A DNA stretch of 64,000 nucleotides from Promethearchaeota archaeon. Lineage in GTDB: Archaea > Asgardarchaeota > Lokiarchaeia > Sigyniarchaeales > SOKP01. The stretch is from the NCBI GenBank assembly GCA_019057795.1, contig JAHLWS010000005.1:1-64000 (forward strand), given 5' to 3'. The notes under the pieces are model-generated. The model was given only the letters and a program-made list of their open reading frames with translations, did no database searches and was not told where the DNA came from. Both the position numbers and the translations under genes were made by a program. This document shows positions 1-8,524 of this stretch, in pieces. The stretch's first letter is position 1. Each line of letters begins with the position of its first letter.

Positions 1-201
1 AATATTCCTTAGTAAAATCTTTCCTGAATTGGGTCTTAATAGTTTTGCAATTAGCTTAAGTGTCGTGGTTTTCCCAGCTCCATTTGGACCTATTAATCCA
101 ATAATTTCACCATCTTGAACTTCCAAATTAATATTATCAAGAGCTAAGAAAGAGCCATATTTCTTACTAATGTTTTCCAATTTGATAACGGTTTTTGTCA
201 T
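1..201 (-). CDS. ABC transporter ATP-binding protein, N-terminal part
   Basis: Only the first 67 codons are in the window; the gene runs off the left edge on the minus strand. The ATG is at 201. The protein opens with a typical ABC beta-strand region (KLENISKKYGSFLALDNINL) and has a clear Walker A, GPNGAGKTTT, near residues 44-53. It would hydrolyse ATP to drive export or import by a membrane partner, which must lie outside the window. The substrate cannot be told. The family call is safe; the subfamily is not. Confidence 0.9.
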   Translation of the reverse strand, partial: MTKTVIKLENISKKYGSFLALDNINLEVQDGEIIGLIGPNGAGKTTTLKLIAKLLRPNSGKILLRNI

Positions 202-911
202 GAGCTTTTTCTAAAGAGATACAACAGCATAAAGGTATAACTAATATTAAATAGAGAAGGAAAAATAATTATTTCCATTTTTTTTTTAAGCTTATTTTTC
301 ACACTCACTAATTAGTAAGATTCAAAGTAAGTTAATAAACGTTGTGTACTTCCTAAGGTTTTTGTTTATTTTTAAACGCTCATCTCGTATATTAATTAAT
401 TGAACTATCTCACGGAAATCAAGTGTCATAATCAAATTGGGAGTTTTCAAGATGGTGAAGAATATAGTTTCTGGAACGTCTTAATTGAATTTAGAGGAGA
501 TTTTTGGTTTCTCAGATTTTTTTAAAGAATTTACCAGATCTAAAGTTTTTTTAGATTCAATTCTCGGCAAGAGGTATATTTCTGAAATGATTAAAAATCT
601 TGAATTTTTTATTTGATAAAATTGGAATAGATCTTACTGAATTTTTACAATCCGATGTGCAACATAGAAGTGTTTACAGGATAGAAACAATCATATTAGT
701 ATGAACTTTTTTTCTTAGAGGATTGCGATTTATAGGATTTTAAAAATTTAAATTCCCTTTTTATTTTATTGAAATCCATTCTAGAATACAACCAAGCATA
801 TTGTAGACTTTTATAAATAATTTAGATCAAAAAACTAAATATTCACAAAAATTATATATACTTTTATTGAGTATTTACTATTTAGTCAAATATTGAAAAA
901 TAAGTGATTTA
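202..911. other. Non-coding or decayed stretch of 710 bp
   Basis: No intact gene is seen. Between about 615 and 740 a plus-strand frame reads DKIGIDLTEFLQSD and, after an in-frame TGA, TFFLRGLRFIGF. This looks like the remains of a longer protein, possibly a transposase, but I cannot name the family. A TATA-like sequence near 852-858 may serve the small membrane protein gene at 912. Confidence 0.4.
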
Positions 912-1313
912 ATGGATATAAAAAAGATTATCTATTACTGTATGGTAAGTATTTCTGGTATTTTCGGGATTGTGTATTCATTCTTCCATGTTAACCTATT
1001 AATTACATCTTTCTTGGCTAAATTAATGCTTATAGGTTCTTTCATTTTTTTAATTACGGGATTAATTTATATAGTTTATACTTTAAAAGAAAAGGAAAAA
1101 AAATATGGTGCTATGGGACATTTGAGTTTTCTTTGGTTTTTATTTTTACTTGTTGCGATTTCTTATACAAATGGATTAAGCAACCCAGATATACAAGGTA
1201 TGAACTTGCCATTTTTCGTCCTTGGAATTAGTATTACCCTTGGATTTAGTATTGGGATTTTGTATGTGTATTTTTCTGTAAAAAAGATTAAAACTAAAGA
1301 AATAGATAAATAA
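912..1313 (+). CDS. Small four-helix membrane protein, unknown
   Basis: This is a 133-residue protein with four hydrophobic segments, at about residues 8-28, 35-57, 70-88 and 99-121, and a lysine-rich C-terminal tail (KKIKTKEIDK). It has no recognisable motif or catalytic residues, so it is best called an integral membrane protein of unknown function. The ATG at 912 follows an AT-rich leader with no strong Shine-Dalgarno. It converges with the minus-strand membrane protein that ends at 1323. The even hydrophobic pattern and normal codon use suggest a real gene. Confidence 0.6.
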   Translation: MDIKKIIYYCMVSISGIFGIVYSFFHVNLLITSFLAKLMLIGSFIFLITGLIYIVYTLKEKEKKYGAMGHLSFLWFLFLLVAISYTNGLSNPDIQGMNLPFFVLGISITLGFSIGILYVYFSVKKIKTKEIDK

Positions 1314-1322
1314 ATAAAAAAG

Positions 1323-1970
1323 TTATTGAGCAATAGACCAGACAATAAAAAGAACAAGAAGACAAAATGAAAGTATAAATAAAAAAATAATAACAGCTTT
1401 ACGGTAATTTTCCTCAGTCTTTTTTGCACTTGGGTGCTTAGATGGTATTATTCGGCTATTTAAATCAATTTTATTTAACGATGTGAAGGATTCTAAAAAA
1501 TTATTCAATTGTTGCGCATAATCAACCGTAAATGGAGAGTCTCTTAGGTATGAAAGATATTTTGGTTTTTGAGAAATAAATTCAAGGGCTAAAAAATTAT
1601 ATTCTCCTGCAAAAAAATCAATTCCTTGCGTCCGAGGAATATTACGGGTGAAAACATTAAACCTTTTGATATCTTGCAATTTAAATGATCTCCGGTAGAT
1701 ACATAATTTAGACCAAAATCTCTCATAAATTAAAATATTGTCAGCATTATCAATCTTAAAAATCAATTCAATATTTTTACATAATAAACCAATAATAAAA
1801 GTTATGGTCACCAGTGATCCCAAAAATATATAATACCAAAACTCATGTCTTAAAAAAAAAGGAGGAAATACCAACATAATCATTGGTAGTAAAGACAATA
1901 GTAATATTACATACCAATATGTTTTAAGATGTATTTTTATTATTGGAAGATCCTCTTCTGATGAATCCAT
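1323..1970 (-). CDS. Membrane protein with a bPH-like core, unknown
   Basis: This 215-residue protein has two close transmembrane segments at about residues 18-38 and 44-64, a soluble middle of about 120 residues, and a last hydrophobic segment at 192-212. The layout, two helices followed by a beta-rich part with FKIDNADNILIYERFW, resembles bacterial-PH/YdbT-like membrane proteins, but this is only a fold guess. The start is ATG at 1970, MDSSEEDLP. It converges with the gene at 912. No enzyme motif is seen. Confidence 0.55.
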   Translation of the reverse strand: MDSSEEDLPIIKIHLKTYWYVILLLSLLPMIMLVFPPFFLRHEFWYYIFLGSLVTITFIIGLLCKNIELIFKIDNADNILIYERFWSKLCIYRRSFKLQDIKRFNVFTRNIPRTQGIDFFAGEYNFLALEFISQKPKYLSYLRDSPFTVDYAQQLNNFLESFTSLNKIDLNSRIIPSKHPSAKKTEENYRKAVIIFLFILSFCLLVLFIVWSIAQ

Positions 1971-2081
1971 ATTAAAGTCATTTTTGTCAATATTATTATC
2001 TTTCCTTAGATAAGTTTGCTTTACATTTCTGACATTTAATTTTTTCTATTATTTTATTTAAAAGTTATATGGACCCTCTTT

Positions 2082-2270
2082 ATGTTGAGTTTAATTCTTC
2101 ACGATGAGTGGTATTGTGTTGAATGTCAAGATAACGATCGCATCTGGTATCCCGCACATGGTAGTGAAGAAAATAGAAGACAGCACGACTATATTAATTA
2201 TTACTATGAACACAAAGAAAAATTTGAAAAGAAATATCTAAACAAAATTAAAGGAAAGTCGGATAAATAG
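2082..2270 (+). pseudogene. Truncated copy of the zinc-ribbon protein at 38903
   Basis: The 62-residue frame is nearly the same as the C-terminal third of the 149-residue protein at 38903-39352 (DEWYCVECQDNDRIWYPAHG here, DEWYCTECHENDRIWYPAHG there). The first CxxC knuckle and the N-terminal 85 residues are missing, so it keeps only half of a zinc site. Similarity goes on a few bases past the TAG stop in both copies (TCTGCCA). It is best read as a partial duplication left by recombination rather than a working gene. Confidence 0.7.
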
Positions 2271-2279
2271 TTCTGCCAG

Positions 2280-2420
2280 ATTGGCAAAAATATTTCTAGT
2301 TGGTATCCAAAGGATGTCGCATTGATCATTGGGGGTATAATCATTGGAGGTTTAATCGGGCTTTTAAGTTTATCAATCTACCGGAAAAGAAAACGACTGA
2401 AGTTTTTCAAAGAACAATGA
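2280..2420 (+). pseudogene. Fragment: transmembrane tail of a surface-type protein
   Basis: In the same frame as the preceding fragment and just past its TAG stop, about 46 codons are open and end at TGA 2418-2420. They read a typical single-pass C-terminal anchor: SWYPKDVALIIGG, a glycine/isoleucine-rich helix, then the basic tail YRKRKRLKFFKEQ. No start codon is present. This looks like the last part of a secreted or membrane-anchored protein whose upstream portion was lost at a recombination junction near 2296. Confidence 0.45.
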
Positions 2421-2452
2421 CTATTTTTAAAATATATTAAACTCTTCTCTAT

Positions 2453-2950
2453 TTAGATATTTAACTTGTCACATATATTTAAGGCAATAATTTCCCTTGT
2501 AACTTGGGCTTCACATTTTTTCCATGATTCCAGTTTCTTAATTTCTTCCCAATCTTTTTCGGTATAATTTGTCCATTTAATCTCGTGTTCTTCCTCTAAA
2601 TCATCAAAAATGTTATCAGAAATTACATATTCTTCAACCTTATAAGGATATTTCATAAATTTTTTTCCATTTTTCCACATTACACTTATCAAATCTTCTA
2701 GTTTAGAATAGAGAAACGAATTCTCTAACTCTTTTCTTAATTCTTCGTATTTCTGTTCTTGAAATGGTTCAGTAATGAAAAAACATCTATGTCGACAACT
2801 AAAGTTTACAATTTCCTCTTTAGTAATCGTTACTCCAAAGTTAGTCAAGTTTTGAATATTAGGGTCCTCATCTTCCCCCATTTCTCTGGCAATTTTGTAT
2901 AGTGCAATTTTGATTTCTTTAATTTTATCTTTATTCAGCTTAGTAATCAT
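2453..2950 (-). CDS. Hypothetical acidic protein, 165 aa
   Basis: This is a soluble, charged protein with many Glu and Lys residues and several predicted helices. It has no membrane segment and no motif that I recognise. The ATG at 2950 (MITKLNKDK) is the first in the frame. It is transcribed divergently from the restriction-methylase gene at 3093, with 142 bp between them, so the two could share a promoter region. A role alongside the restriction system is possible but not shown. Confidence 0.55.
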   Translation of the reverse strand: MITKLNKDKIKEIKIALYKIAREMGEDEDPNIQNLTNFGVTITKEEIVNFSCRHRCFFITEPFQEQKYEELRKELENSFLYSKLEDLISVMWKNGKKFMKYPYKVEEYVISDNIFDDLEEEHEIKWTNYTEKDWEEIKKLESWKKCEAQVTREIIALNICDKLNI

Positions 2951-3092
2951 TTATCCCTCTTGATTTATATCCATATAGAACCGCCTTAGTTGAAAAACAT
3001 TTATAACAACTTTTGAGGATAAAAAATAACTTATTGATTTTATGTCAATAGACTTAAGCGATTTTTAGGTTTTTTGAATAATTTTTAAACAA

Positions 3093-6092
3093 ATGAGAAA
3101 TAATAATTATATTATGGTCTTGCTAAAAGACATCGAAATCGATATAAATCAGATTAAGCGTTCTACAAGTGAGCATCAAATAGAGCATTGGTTTAATAGC
3201 TTATTTGATAATTTGGAATTGAATTATCAACCACAACTAAGAATTTTAAACGGAAAACCAGATTGTTTAATTGGAGATATCATTATCGATTTTAAATATA
3301 ATTTAAAAAAAAAGGAAATTAATGCTTGGGCAGCCAAAAAAGGTAAACAATATGTTCAGGAATATTACCAAAAAAGGGGTAAAAATCCATCCTTATTAAT
3401 AGTTATATCGGAAAAATATATCCTTTATTACGATAAGGATATTTCTTTAAGAAATGAGAGAGAGTTGAGCAAGGAATCGATTGTATCATTAATAGAGTGC
3501 CTTTTTGAGCCAAAATCGGTAAATTCAGAACAATTTGCTGTACTCTTTGGCGTTAATTCTCCATTATACATCTTAGCGTATTCAAGATTAGAAACTCATT
3601 TTGACGATCATCATGGAGAAAAGACAGTATGCTTTGATCAATGGAAACGTCACTTTAGATTAGCGTACCATGATGATGAAGTGGGAAAAGAGCTTTTTCT
3701 TAGGCATTCTTACCTTAGTACCCTTTTAAAATTGATTTTATATAAAGAATTCATGAATCCAGAAGAATATTCACGAGATTATTTTAAAGACTTAGAGAGT
3801 TATTTTGAAAAGAGAGGTATTTCGTTATTCCATTACGACTTCTTTCGTTGGGTTATTAATGTTCAAAACTTCTGTGATGATTATTTCGAAAAATTAAAAA
3901 TAATGGATTTCGAAGCAACCGATATCTTTCGAACAATCTATCAAGAAATGATAATAGCTGGAGTACGCCACCGTTTAGGCGAATATTATACGCCAGAAAT
4001 ATTATGTAAAAAAATGGTCGAAAAATCCTATTCAATAGGTGATCGGGTTTTAGATTCTTCCTGTGGTTCTGGTACATTCCTAATTGAAATTTGCAAAAAA
4101 ATTGATTCACATTTTGCCCTTAAAACAAATGAAAAACCACCAAAAGAATGGTTTAGTGTTGTTAATAATATTTTTGGTTTTGATATTAATCCAATTGCTG
4201 TTTTGACATCAAAAGCGAACCTATTATTATATTTTAAATCGCAAGAAAGATACATCGAAGATATTTCAATTAATATTTATCTATGTAACTCAATTGATCC
4301 AATTGAATTTTCTTCTTACGCTGATCTTGAGTTAGGAAGTTATTATTCGTTCTGTGTTGATCTATTAGAAGAAGAAAGAGAATTAAGGATTCCAGGAGAG
4401 GCATTGTCAGAGAAAAATATTCAATTCTTCCAAAACATTGTTAATGCTCTTTATAGAGTATGGGAATCGTTTGATAATTACAAGGATACTTGGGAAGCGG
4501 CAACTCACTCTTTAGAACCTAAACTAAAAAACACTTTTTTTGACTCAAATGAAAAAGTAGTAAAAGCAATTGAGAAGTTCTTTAATGAACTATACATATT
4601 AAAGCTACAGGATAAAGATCATATCTGGTTATATCTTCTCAACAACCTTGTAGGTATACATTTATTATTGTTAAAAAAGAAAATGGATCTGATAATAACC
4701 AACCCACCCTGGTTAACTTATAAGGATGCTGATAAAAGATTAAAAGAAAACATGAAAAAGATCACATCCCAATTTGGGATTAAACCTGCTGCTAAAAATG
4801 TAACAAACATAGAGGAAGCAGTAGTTTTTCTTTTTAAAATACCAGATTTATATTTAAAGAAAGACGGTTCAGGTAAAATTGCTTTTGTTATGCCGCGTTC
4901 ATTGTTAGTATCCTCTCAAAATGAAAAAGCAAGGCGGTTTGACCCATTCAATAATATTAGTTTTTTCGTATTTAACGATTTAATATTCAATATTGATTGC
5001 TGTTGTATTTTTGCTAATTACAACAAAATTAAAATCGATAAAAACACAGTATTTCAGAAATACCCTATTAAATGCGAATGCTTTGATTCAGAAGGTCTTG
5101 AACTTATCGAAGATTATGAATTAGAACCATATGTCTATTTTGAAAGTAATAGAAAAGAGAAATATTTAATAAAAAAACTAATTCAATCAGAGAAGAAAAA
5201 GAAGCTTCTACCAATTAAATTATCAGATTACTATAAGAAATTTATCCAAGGGGCGGATTTAGTACCGAAATCCTTACTTTATTGCAATGTAGTAAATGTA
5301 ATTGAGCATGGCAAAATATCCCTTATAGATCCATGGATTTCTCCGCAAGCGAAGGGAGTATGGAAAAAGAGATATTATAATAATGTAAGAGTCGAAACAG
5401 AAAATGTTTTTCAAGCAACGCTCTCTCGTGGTTTATATCCATTTTATATGAGACCATATTCAATATTTTTACCTTTGGATGCTAATTATCGATTTAGGCT
5501 CTCTAAAATAGGACCATTTAGTAGAAAACATTGGAATACTATCAATAAGATCTATAAAAAACATACGAAATATGATTTATTTGAAGTTGGGATAAATTAT
5601 AGGAATAAACTATGTACAGATAGAACAGTCAGACCTTCTCAACGCGAACAATATAAAGTAGTGTTTCCAAATGCTAAAAAATTGTGTTCTGCTGTTATTG
5701 AGGACCCTGAAGGAAGAATCTATATAGATTCTACTCTCTATTATTATGGAGCCGAAAGTAAAGAAGAAGCTTATTATATCTGTGGAATGCTGAATATTCC
5801 TGAACTTTATAAAAGTGTTAAAGTGATCAGTGATACTAGACACCACCATAAAAGACCACTCTATTTTAACATTCCAAAATTCACTAGTAGCAATGATCAG
5901 CTAAAAATTGCCGGTATTTCAAAATCTTGTCATGATCAAGTAAAACTTTTATTTGAAAATAATGAGAAAGTTAAAGAGAACGAGACATATGACCTAATAA
6001 AGGATAAACTCAGAATTATCCAAGAAATAGGGCTTAAGATTTTAAAATCTCCAGAATCTCAAGAAATAGTAAAAGAATATATGCTTAAATAG
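3093..6092 (+). CDS. One-protein restriction enzyme/N6-adenine DNA methylase (type IIG-like)
   Basis: This 999-residue protein joins a nuclease-like N-terminus and an Eco57I-type adenine methylase. Near residues 56-68 lies a PD-(D/E)XK-like signature (KPDCLIG, then IIIDFKY). Methylase motif I, VLDSSCGSGTF, is at about 319-329 and motif IV, NPPW, at about 537-540. The C-terminal 300 residues would hold target recognition. In this family one chain cuts and protects DNA. No separate specificity subunit lies nearby. The ATG at 3093 starts MRNNNYIM; a second Met at residue 8 is possible. A BREX PglX-type methylase is less likely because no other BREX genes are seen. Confidence 0.82.
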   Translation: MRNNNYIMVLLKDIEIDINQIKRSTSEHQIEHWFNSLFDNLELNYQPQLRILNGKPDCLIGDIIIDFKYNLKKKEINAWAAKKGKQYVQEYYQKRGKNPSLLIVISEKYILYYDKDISLRNERELSKESIVSLIECLFEPKSVNSEQFAVLFGVNSPLYILAYSRLETHFDDHHGEKTVCFDQWKRHFRLAYHDDEVGKELFLRHSYLSTLLKLILYKEFMNPEEYSRDYFKDLESYFEKRGISLFHYDFFRWVINVQNFCDDYFEKLKIMDFEATDIFRTIYQEMIIAGVRHRLGEYYTPEILCKKMVEKSYSIGDRVLDSSCGSGTFLIEICKKIDSHFALKTNEKPPKEWFSVVNNIFGFDINPIAVLTSKANLLLYFKSQERYIEDISINIYLCNSIDPIEFSSYADLELGSYYSFCVDLLEEERELRIPGEALSEKNIQFFQNIVNALYRVWESFDNYKDTWEAATHSLEPKLKNTFFDSNEKVVKAIEKFFNELYILKLQDKDHIWLYLLNNLVGIHLLLLKKKMDLIITNPPWLTYKDADKRLKENMKKITSQFGIKPAAKNVTNIEEAVVFLFKIPDLYLKKDGSGKIAFVMPRSLLVSSQNEKARRFDPFNNISFFVFNDLIFNIDCCCIFANYNKIKIDKNTVFQKYPIKCECFDSEGLELIEDYELEPYVYFESNRKEKYLIKKLIQSEKKKKLLPIKLSDYYKKFIQGADLVPKSLLYCNVVNVIEHGKISLIDPWISPQAKGVWKKRYYNNVRVETENVFQATLSRGLYPFYMRPYSIFLPLDANYRFRLSKIGPFSRKHWNTINKIYKKHTKYDLFEVGINYRNKLCTDRTVRPSQREQYKVVFPNAKKLCSAVIEDPEGRIYIDSTLYYYGAESKEEAYYICGMLNIPELYKSVKVISDTRHHHKRPLYFNIPKFTSSNDQLKIAGISKSCHDQVKLLFENNEKVKENETYDLIKDKLRIIQEIGLKILKSPESQEIVKEYMLK

Positions 6093-6404
6093 ATTTTAGG
6101 GAGATTGAGAAGATTATCTATAGATCAAGAGATTTCTTATATCGACAATAAGCTACATAGTCCTGAACATCATCTGAATCCATGATTTCTTCCAAAACTC
6201 TTTCTGGGGTTGGATTTTTTTAAGAGAATTCCATACCTTATTATTAAAAATCTTACTACTTAAAATCCTCAGTAATTTCAATACATTTAAAATAATAAAA
6301 ATCTTATTTTTATTTAATTCAATAGTTTAACAAAAATGTAAATTAAACAAAAATTATCGTCTAATTTATTAATTTCTATTAAATATAAAAAGGTGTAAAA
6401 AAAT
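6093..6404. other. Intergenic, 312 bp, no gene seen
   Basis: The stretch is AT-rich with no open frame of note on either strand. It ends with the promoter-like leader of the membrane protein gene at 6405, where AAAAGGTG at about 6389-6396 is a likely ribosome-binding site. Confidence 0.5.
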
Positions 6405-6806
6405 ATGTTAAAACATCGTGAAGTAGTAAGGTGGTTCTTAATTATCGACTTTCTGATAGGTTTACTTTTTGCAGGAATCTTTGTAATCATTCCAGATCTC
6501 TTCTTAAACTTTATAAACTGGCCTATTTCTGCTGCTGATCACCAAGCCTTATTTGGCTACAGAATACTCGGTGCAGCTATGTTTGGCCTTTCTGTTGCTT
6601 CCTTTCTGGCATCTTTTGAAGATAAATGGGAAGAAATTAATGTAACAATGGAAATGCAATGTATTTGGCTTTTAGGAGCAATTGTAATGATGCTATGGGG
6701 TCATTTTAATTTAAGTCTCCCGTTAGAAGCTTGGTTCATTGATGTTATACTCATCGTGTTATTTTTTGGATTCTTAATTCTCTCCTTGATTGAAAGAAAT
6801 GTTTAA
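6405..6806 (+). CDS. Small four-helix membrane protein, unknown
   Basis: This 133-residue protein has four hydrophobic helices, at about 11-31, 48-66, 83-101 and 109-128. Between the first and second lies a short polar loop (NWPISAADHQALFGYRILG) whose last part, with conserved-looking R and G residues, recalls DoxX/DUF4345-like small membrane proteins; this is a weak likeness. The ATG at 6405 follows an AAAAGGTG ribosome-binding site 8 nt upstream. It stands alone between two intergenic stretches. Function unknown. Confidence 0.6.
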   Translation: MLKHREVVRWFLIIDFLIGLLFAGIFVIIPDLFLNFINWPISAADHQALFGYRILGAAMFGLSVASFLASFEDKWEEINVTMEMQCIWLLGAIVMMLWGHFNLSLPLEAWFIDVILIVLFFGFLILSLIERNV

Positions 6807-7200
6807 TGCAAATAGAAAACCTATAGAAATAACTTCGAAATCAATTTATTCCAAAAATTTATTTTTCTTTTTTTTGATGATTATTACTTTGATATTACAA
6901 TTAAATATTACGTTATTGGATTTGAAGTGGCCTTCCTAACAGCTCTAATGAAGTATTTGATGAAAAAGGCGTAGTTTAAAAACATTTAAACTGAATTATA
7001 GTGTGCTAACGAAAGATGAAGTAAAGAAACTTTTCCTAATCTTATCTCAAGGATTTTGCTATACTTAAGGCAACAGCTTGACCAGGTGACTAAATTTATT
7101 TAAAATTAAAAAATTTACAATGAAACAAATAATAGGTAAAATACTTTAGAAAAATATTATTTGTAGATTCTTTATAACTTTCGATTGATATATAAAAAAT
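6807..7200. other. Intergenic, 394 bp, gene debris
   Basis: No intact gene. Near 7000-7065 a plus-strand frame reads LTKDEVKKLFLILSQG, which recalls the N-terminal turn of tyrosine recombinases but is far too short to call. The rest is AT-rich. Confidence 0.35.
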
Positions 7201-7671
7201 ATGAAAGAATGTTTTGGTTTATACATAGGTAACGATACGGATTGCTTTTGGGACGATCGATCTGGATGGTCTGTCGTACATGCTTGCAAACACCCATGTC
7301 ACTGTTATGCTGTAGGGTATAGGGGGAACCTACCTTCCACTCACCCGTCTTACTTAATATTTCGTCGCGAATCCCATTTAGTTTTAAATTTAGTAGATAT
7401 GGATCACCTAGATGACCGCTTTATGCGCCCTATCATAATGGCATTCTATAGTTTCATGGATGAGAAGGAAGGGCAAAAAATCCTAATACATTGTAATAAA
7501 GGTGAATCGCGTGCACCGAGCCTAGCTATCCTCTATTTAGCAAAACGCAGAAAAAAGATCCCAGATGATTCTTTTGATGCTGCAAAACAATCTTTTAAAA
7601 AGATTTATCCTATATATAATCCTGGACGAGGTTTTAATAAATATTTACATCAATATTGGGATTCTTTATAA
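7201..7671 (+). CDS. Dual-specificity/tyrosine phosphatase-like protein
   Basis: This 156-residue protein carries the cysteine phosphatase loop HCNKGESRA at residues 97-105, which is the CX5R signature (C98 nucleophile, R104), after a beta-strand (QKILI). An upstream Asp in LVDMDHLDD (about 65-72) could be the general acid. The size fits a minimal dual-specificity phosphatase, acting on phosphoproteins or other phosphate esters in the cytosol. A Cys/His-rich stretch at 29-36 (CKHPCHCY) is unusual. Small phosphatases like this also occur in phages. It is followed by the first copy of the C-rich repeat at 7696. The substrate is unknown. Confidence 0.8.
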   Translation: MKECFGLYIGNDTDCFWDDRSGWSVVHACKHPCHCYAVGYRGNLPSTHPSYLIFRRESHLVLNLVDMDHLDDRFMRPIIMAFYSFMDEKEGQKILIHCNKGESRAPSLAILYLAKRRKKIPDDSFDAAKQSFKKIYPIYNPGRGFNKYLHQYWDSL

Positions 7672-7695
7672 AGTAAATACAACATAAGCGATACT

Positions 7696-7731
7696 ATCTC
7701 CCTCCCCCGTGTTGCTCCCTCCTAAAAAAGT
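7696..7731 (+). repeat. C-rich intergenic repeat, copy 1
   Basis: This is a 36-bp element, ATCTCCCTCCCCCGT...GCTCCCTCCTAAAAAAGT. It matches copies at 9643, 10170 and 13088 without gaps, all in the same orientation. The other strand is a run of G-tracts after TTTTTTAGGAGGG. It lies just downstream of the phosphatase gene and is far more GC-rich than its surroundings. Confidence 0.8.
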
Positions 7732-7870
7732 ATGGGTAGAACAAGGTCAAATTAGAGAATTTTAATATCCCTTATTCCCTGAGAGATACTCTCGATCACC
7801 CAAAGGGCTAATGTTGTGGTTTAAATAGGATTGCAGTACTTTTCAAAAAAATTAATTAAATATTTAGTTT

Positions 7871-8515
7871 TTACTGCTCTTCTTCTATTTTTTTAAGAAC
7901 TGCACAAATGTTAGGAAATATTTCTTCAAGTTTAGTTATTCCGGTGTTCCTTACTAATTCTTCAATAGATATTCCCTTTTCCCTTAAAACTTGTTTTATT
8001 TGTTTTTTAATTGCTTTTCTCCCCGCGGACTCTCTTTTTCTTGACAGGTCAATTTTTACACCCAATTTGAGTTCCACCAATTTAGCAACTTCCTCCTCAA
8101 TAAAAACTTCTGGTCCTCCTATAATACAAAATAAAATGACATTATTTGGTCCTGTTTTACATTTTATTAAGAATGCTCCTTGGAGGGGTAGAACTTGATT
8201 GACACTTATACCTTTAGATTTTAAATGTTCCTGAATCTCGATTGCTGCATTCTCCTTAATGTGTTCCCCATCCACAATGAAAATAATTGAATTTGTCCGA
8301 AATTTTTCAGATAATAAAGGGATAGCATTAAGTGCATCCAGCCCTGTTTGTTTCTTAAGCGGTGTATTAATAGAAAATATTGCTTTATCATATCCATTAA
8401 ATTTCTTACAGAGATTCTTAAATATAACACTCTCAGGAAATGTTCCATTACCAGAAATTATTAAGTAATAGGAATCAATACCCTTAATACTCTCAACCAA
8501 TCTCATCAAAATCAC
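7871..8515 (-). CDS. Partner of AAA ATPase, possible Toprim-like nuclease
   Basis: This 214-residue protein is encoded 9 nt after the AAA ATPase gene on the same strand, so the two form a two-gene unit. Residues about 17-36 (YLIISGNGTFPESVIFKNL) and 78-84 (IFIVDGE) could be the first strand and acidic motif of a degenerate Toprim/DUF3226-like fold. The classic first Glu and DxD pair are not clear, so this is an inference from layout. The C-terminal 60 residues are basic and helical. ATPase plus Toprim-like pairs are known as phage defence units (for example PARIS). Start ATG 8515; Met4 is an alternative. Confidence 0.6.
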   Translation of the reverse strand: MILMRLVESIKGIDSYYLIISGNGTFPESVIFKNLCKKFNGYDKAIFSINTPLKKQTGLDALNAIPLLSEKFRTNSIIFIVDGEHIKENAAIEIQEHLKSKGISVNQVLPLQGAFLIKCKTGPNNVILFCIIGGPEVFIEEEVAKLVELKLGVKIDLSRKRESAGRKAIKKQIKQVLREKGISIEELVRNTGITKLEEIFPNICAVLKKIEEEQ

Positions 8516-8524
8516 AACAAGGGT

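Noticed and set aside
2268-2270. UAG followed by an open frame, possible pyrrolysine
   Set aside because: The same TAG ends the full-length copy at 39350, and what follows here is an unrelated membrane tail. A recombination junction explains it better.
7000-7065. LTKDEVKKLF, recalling a tyrosine recombinase start
   Set aside because: Far too short, stops soon after, and no catalytic R-H-R-Y follows.
8221-8448. Frames inside the ATPase-partner gene
   Set aside because: They are shadows of the 214-aa gene in other frames, with no family features.
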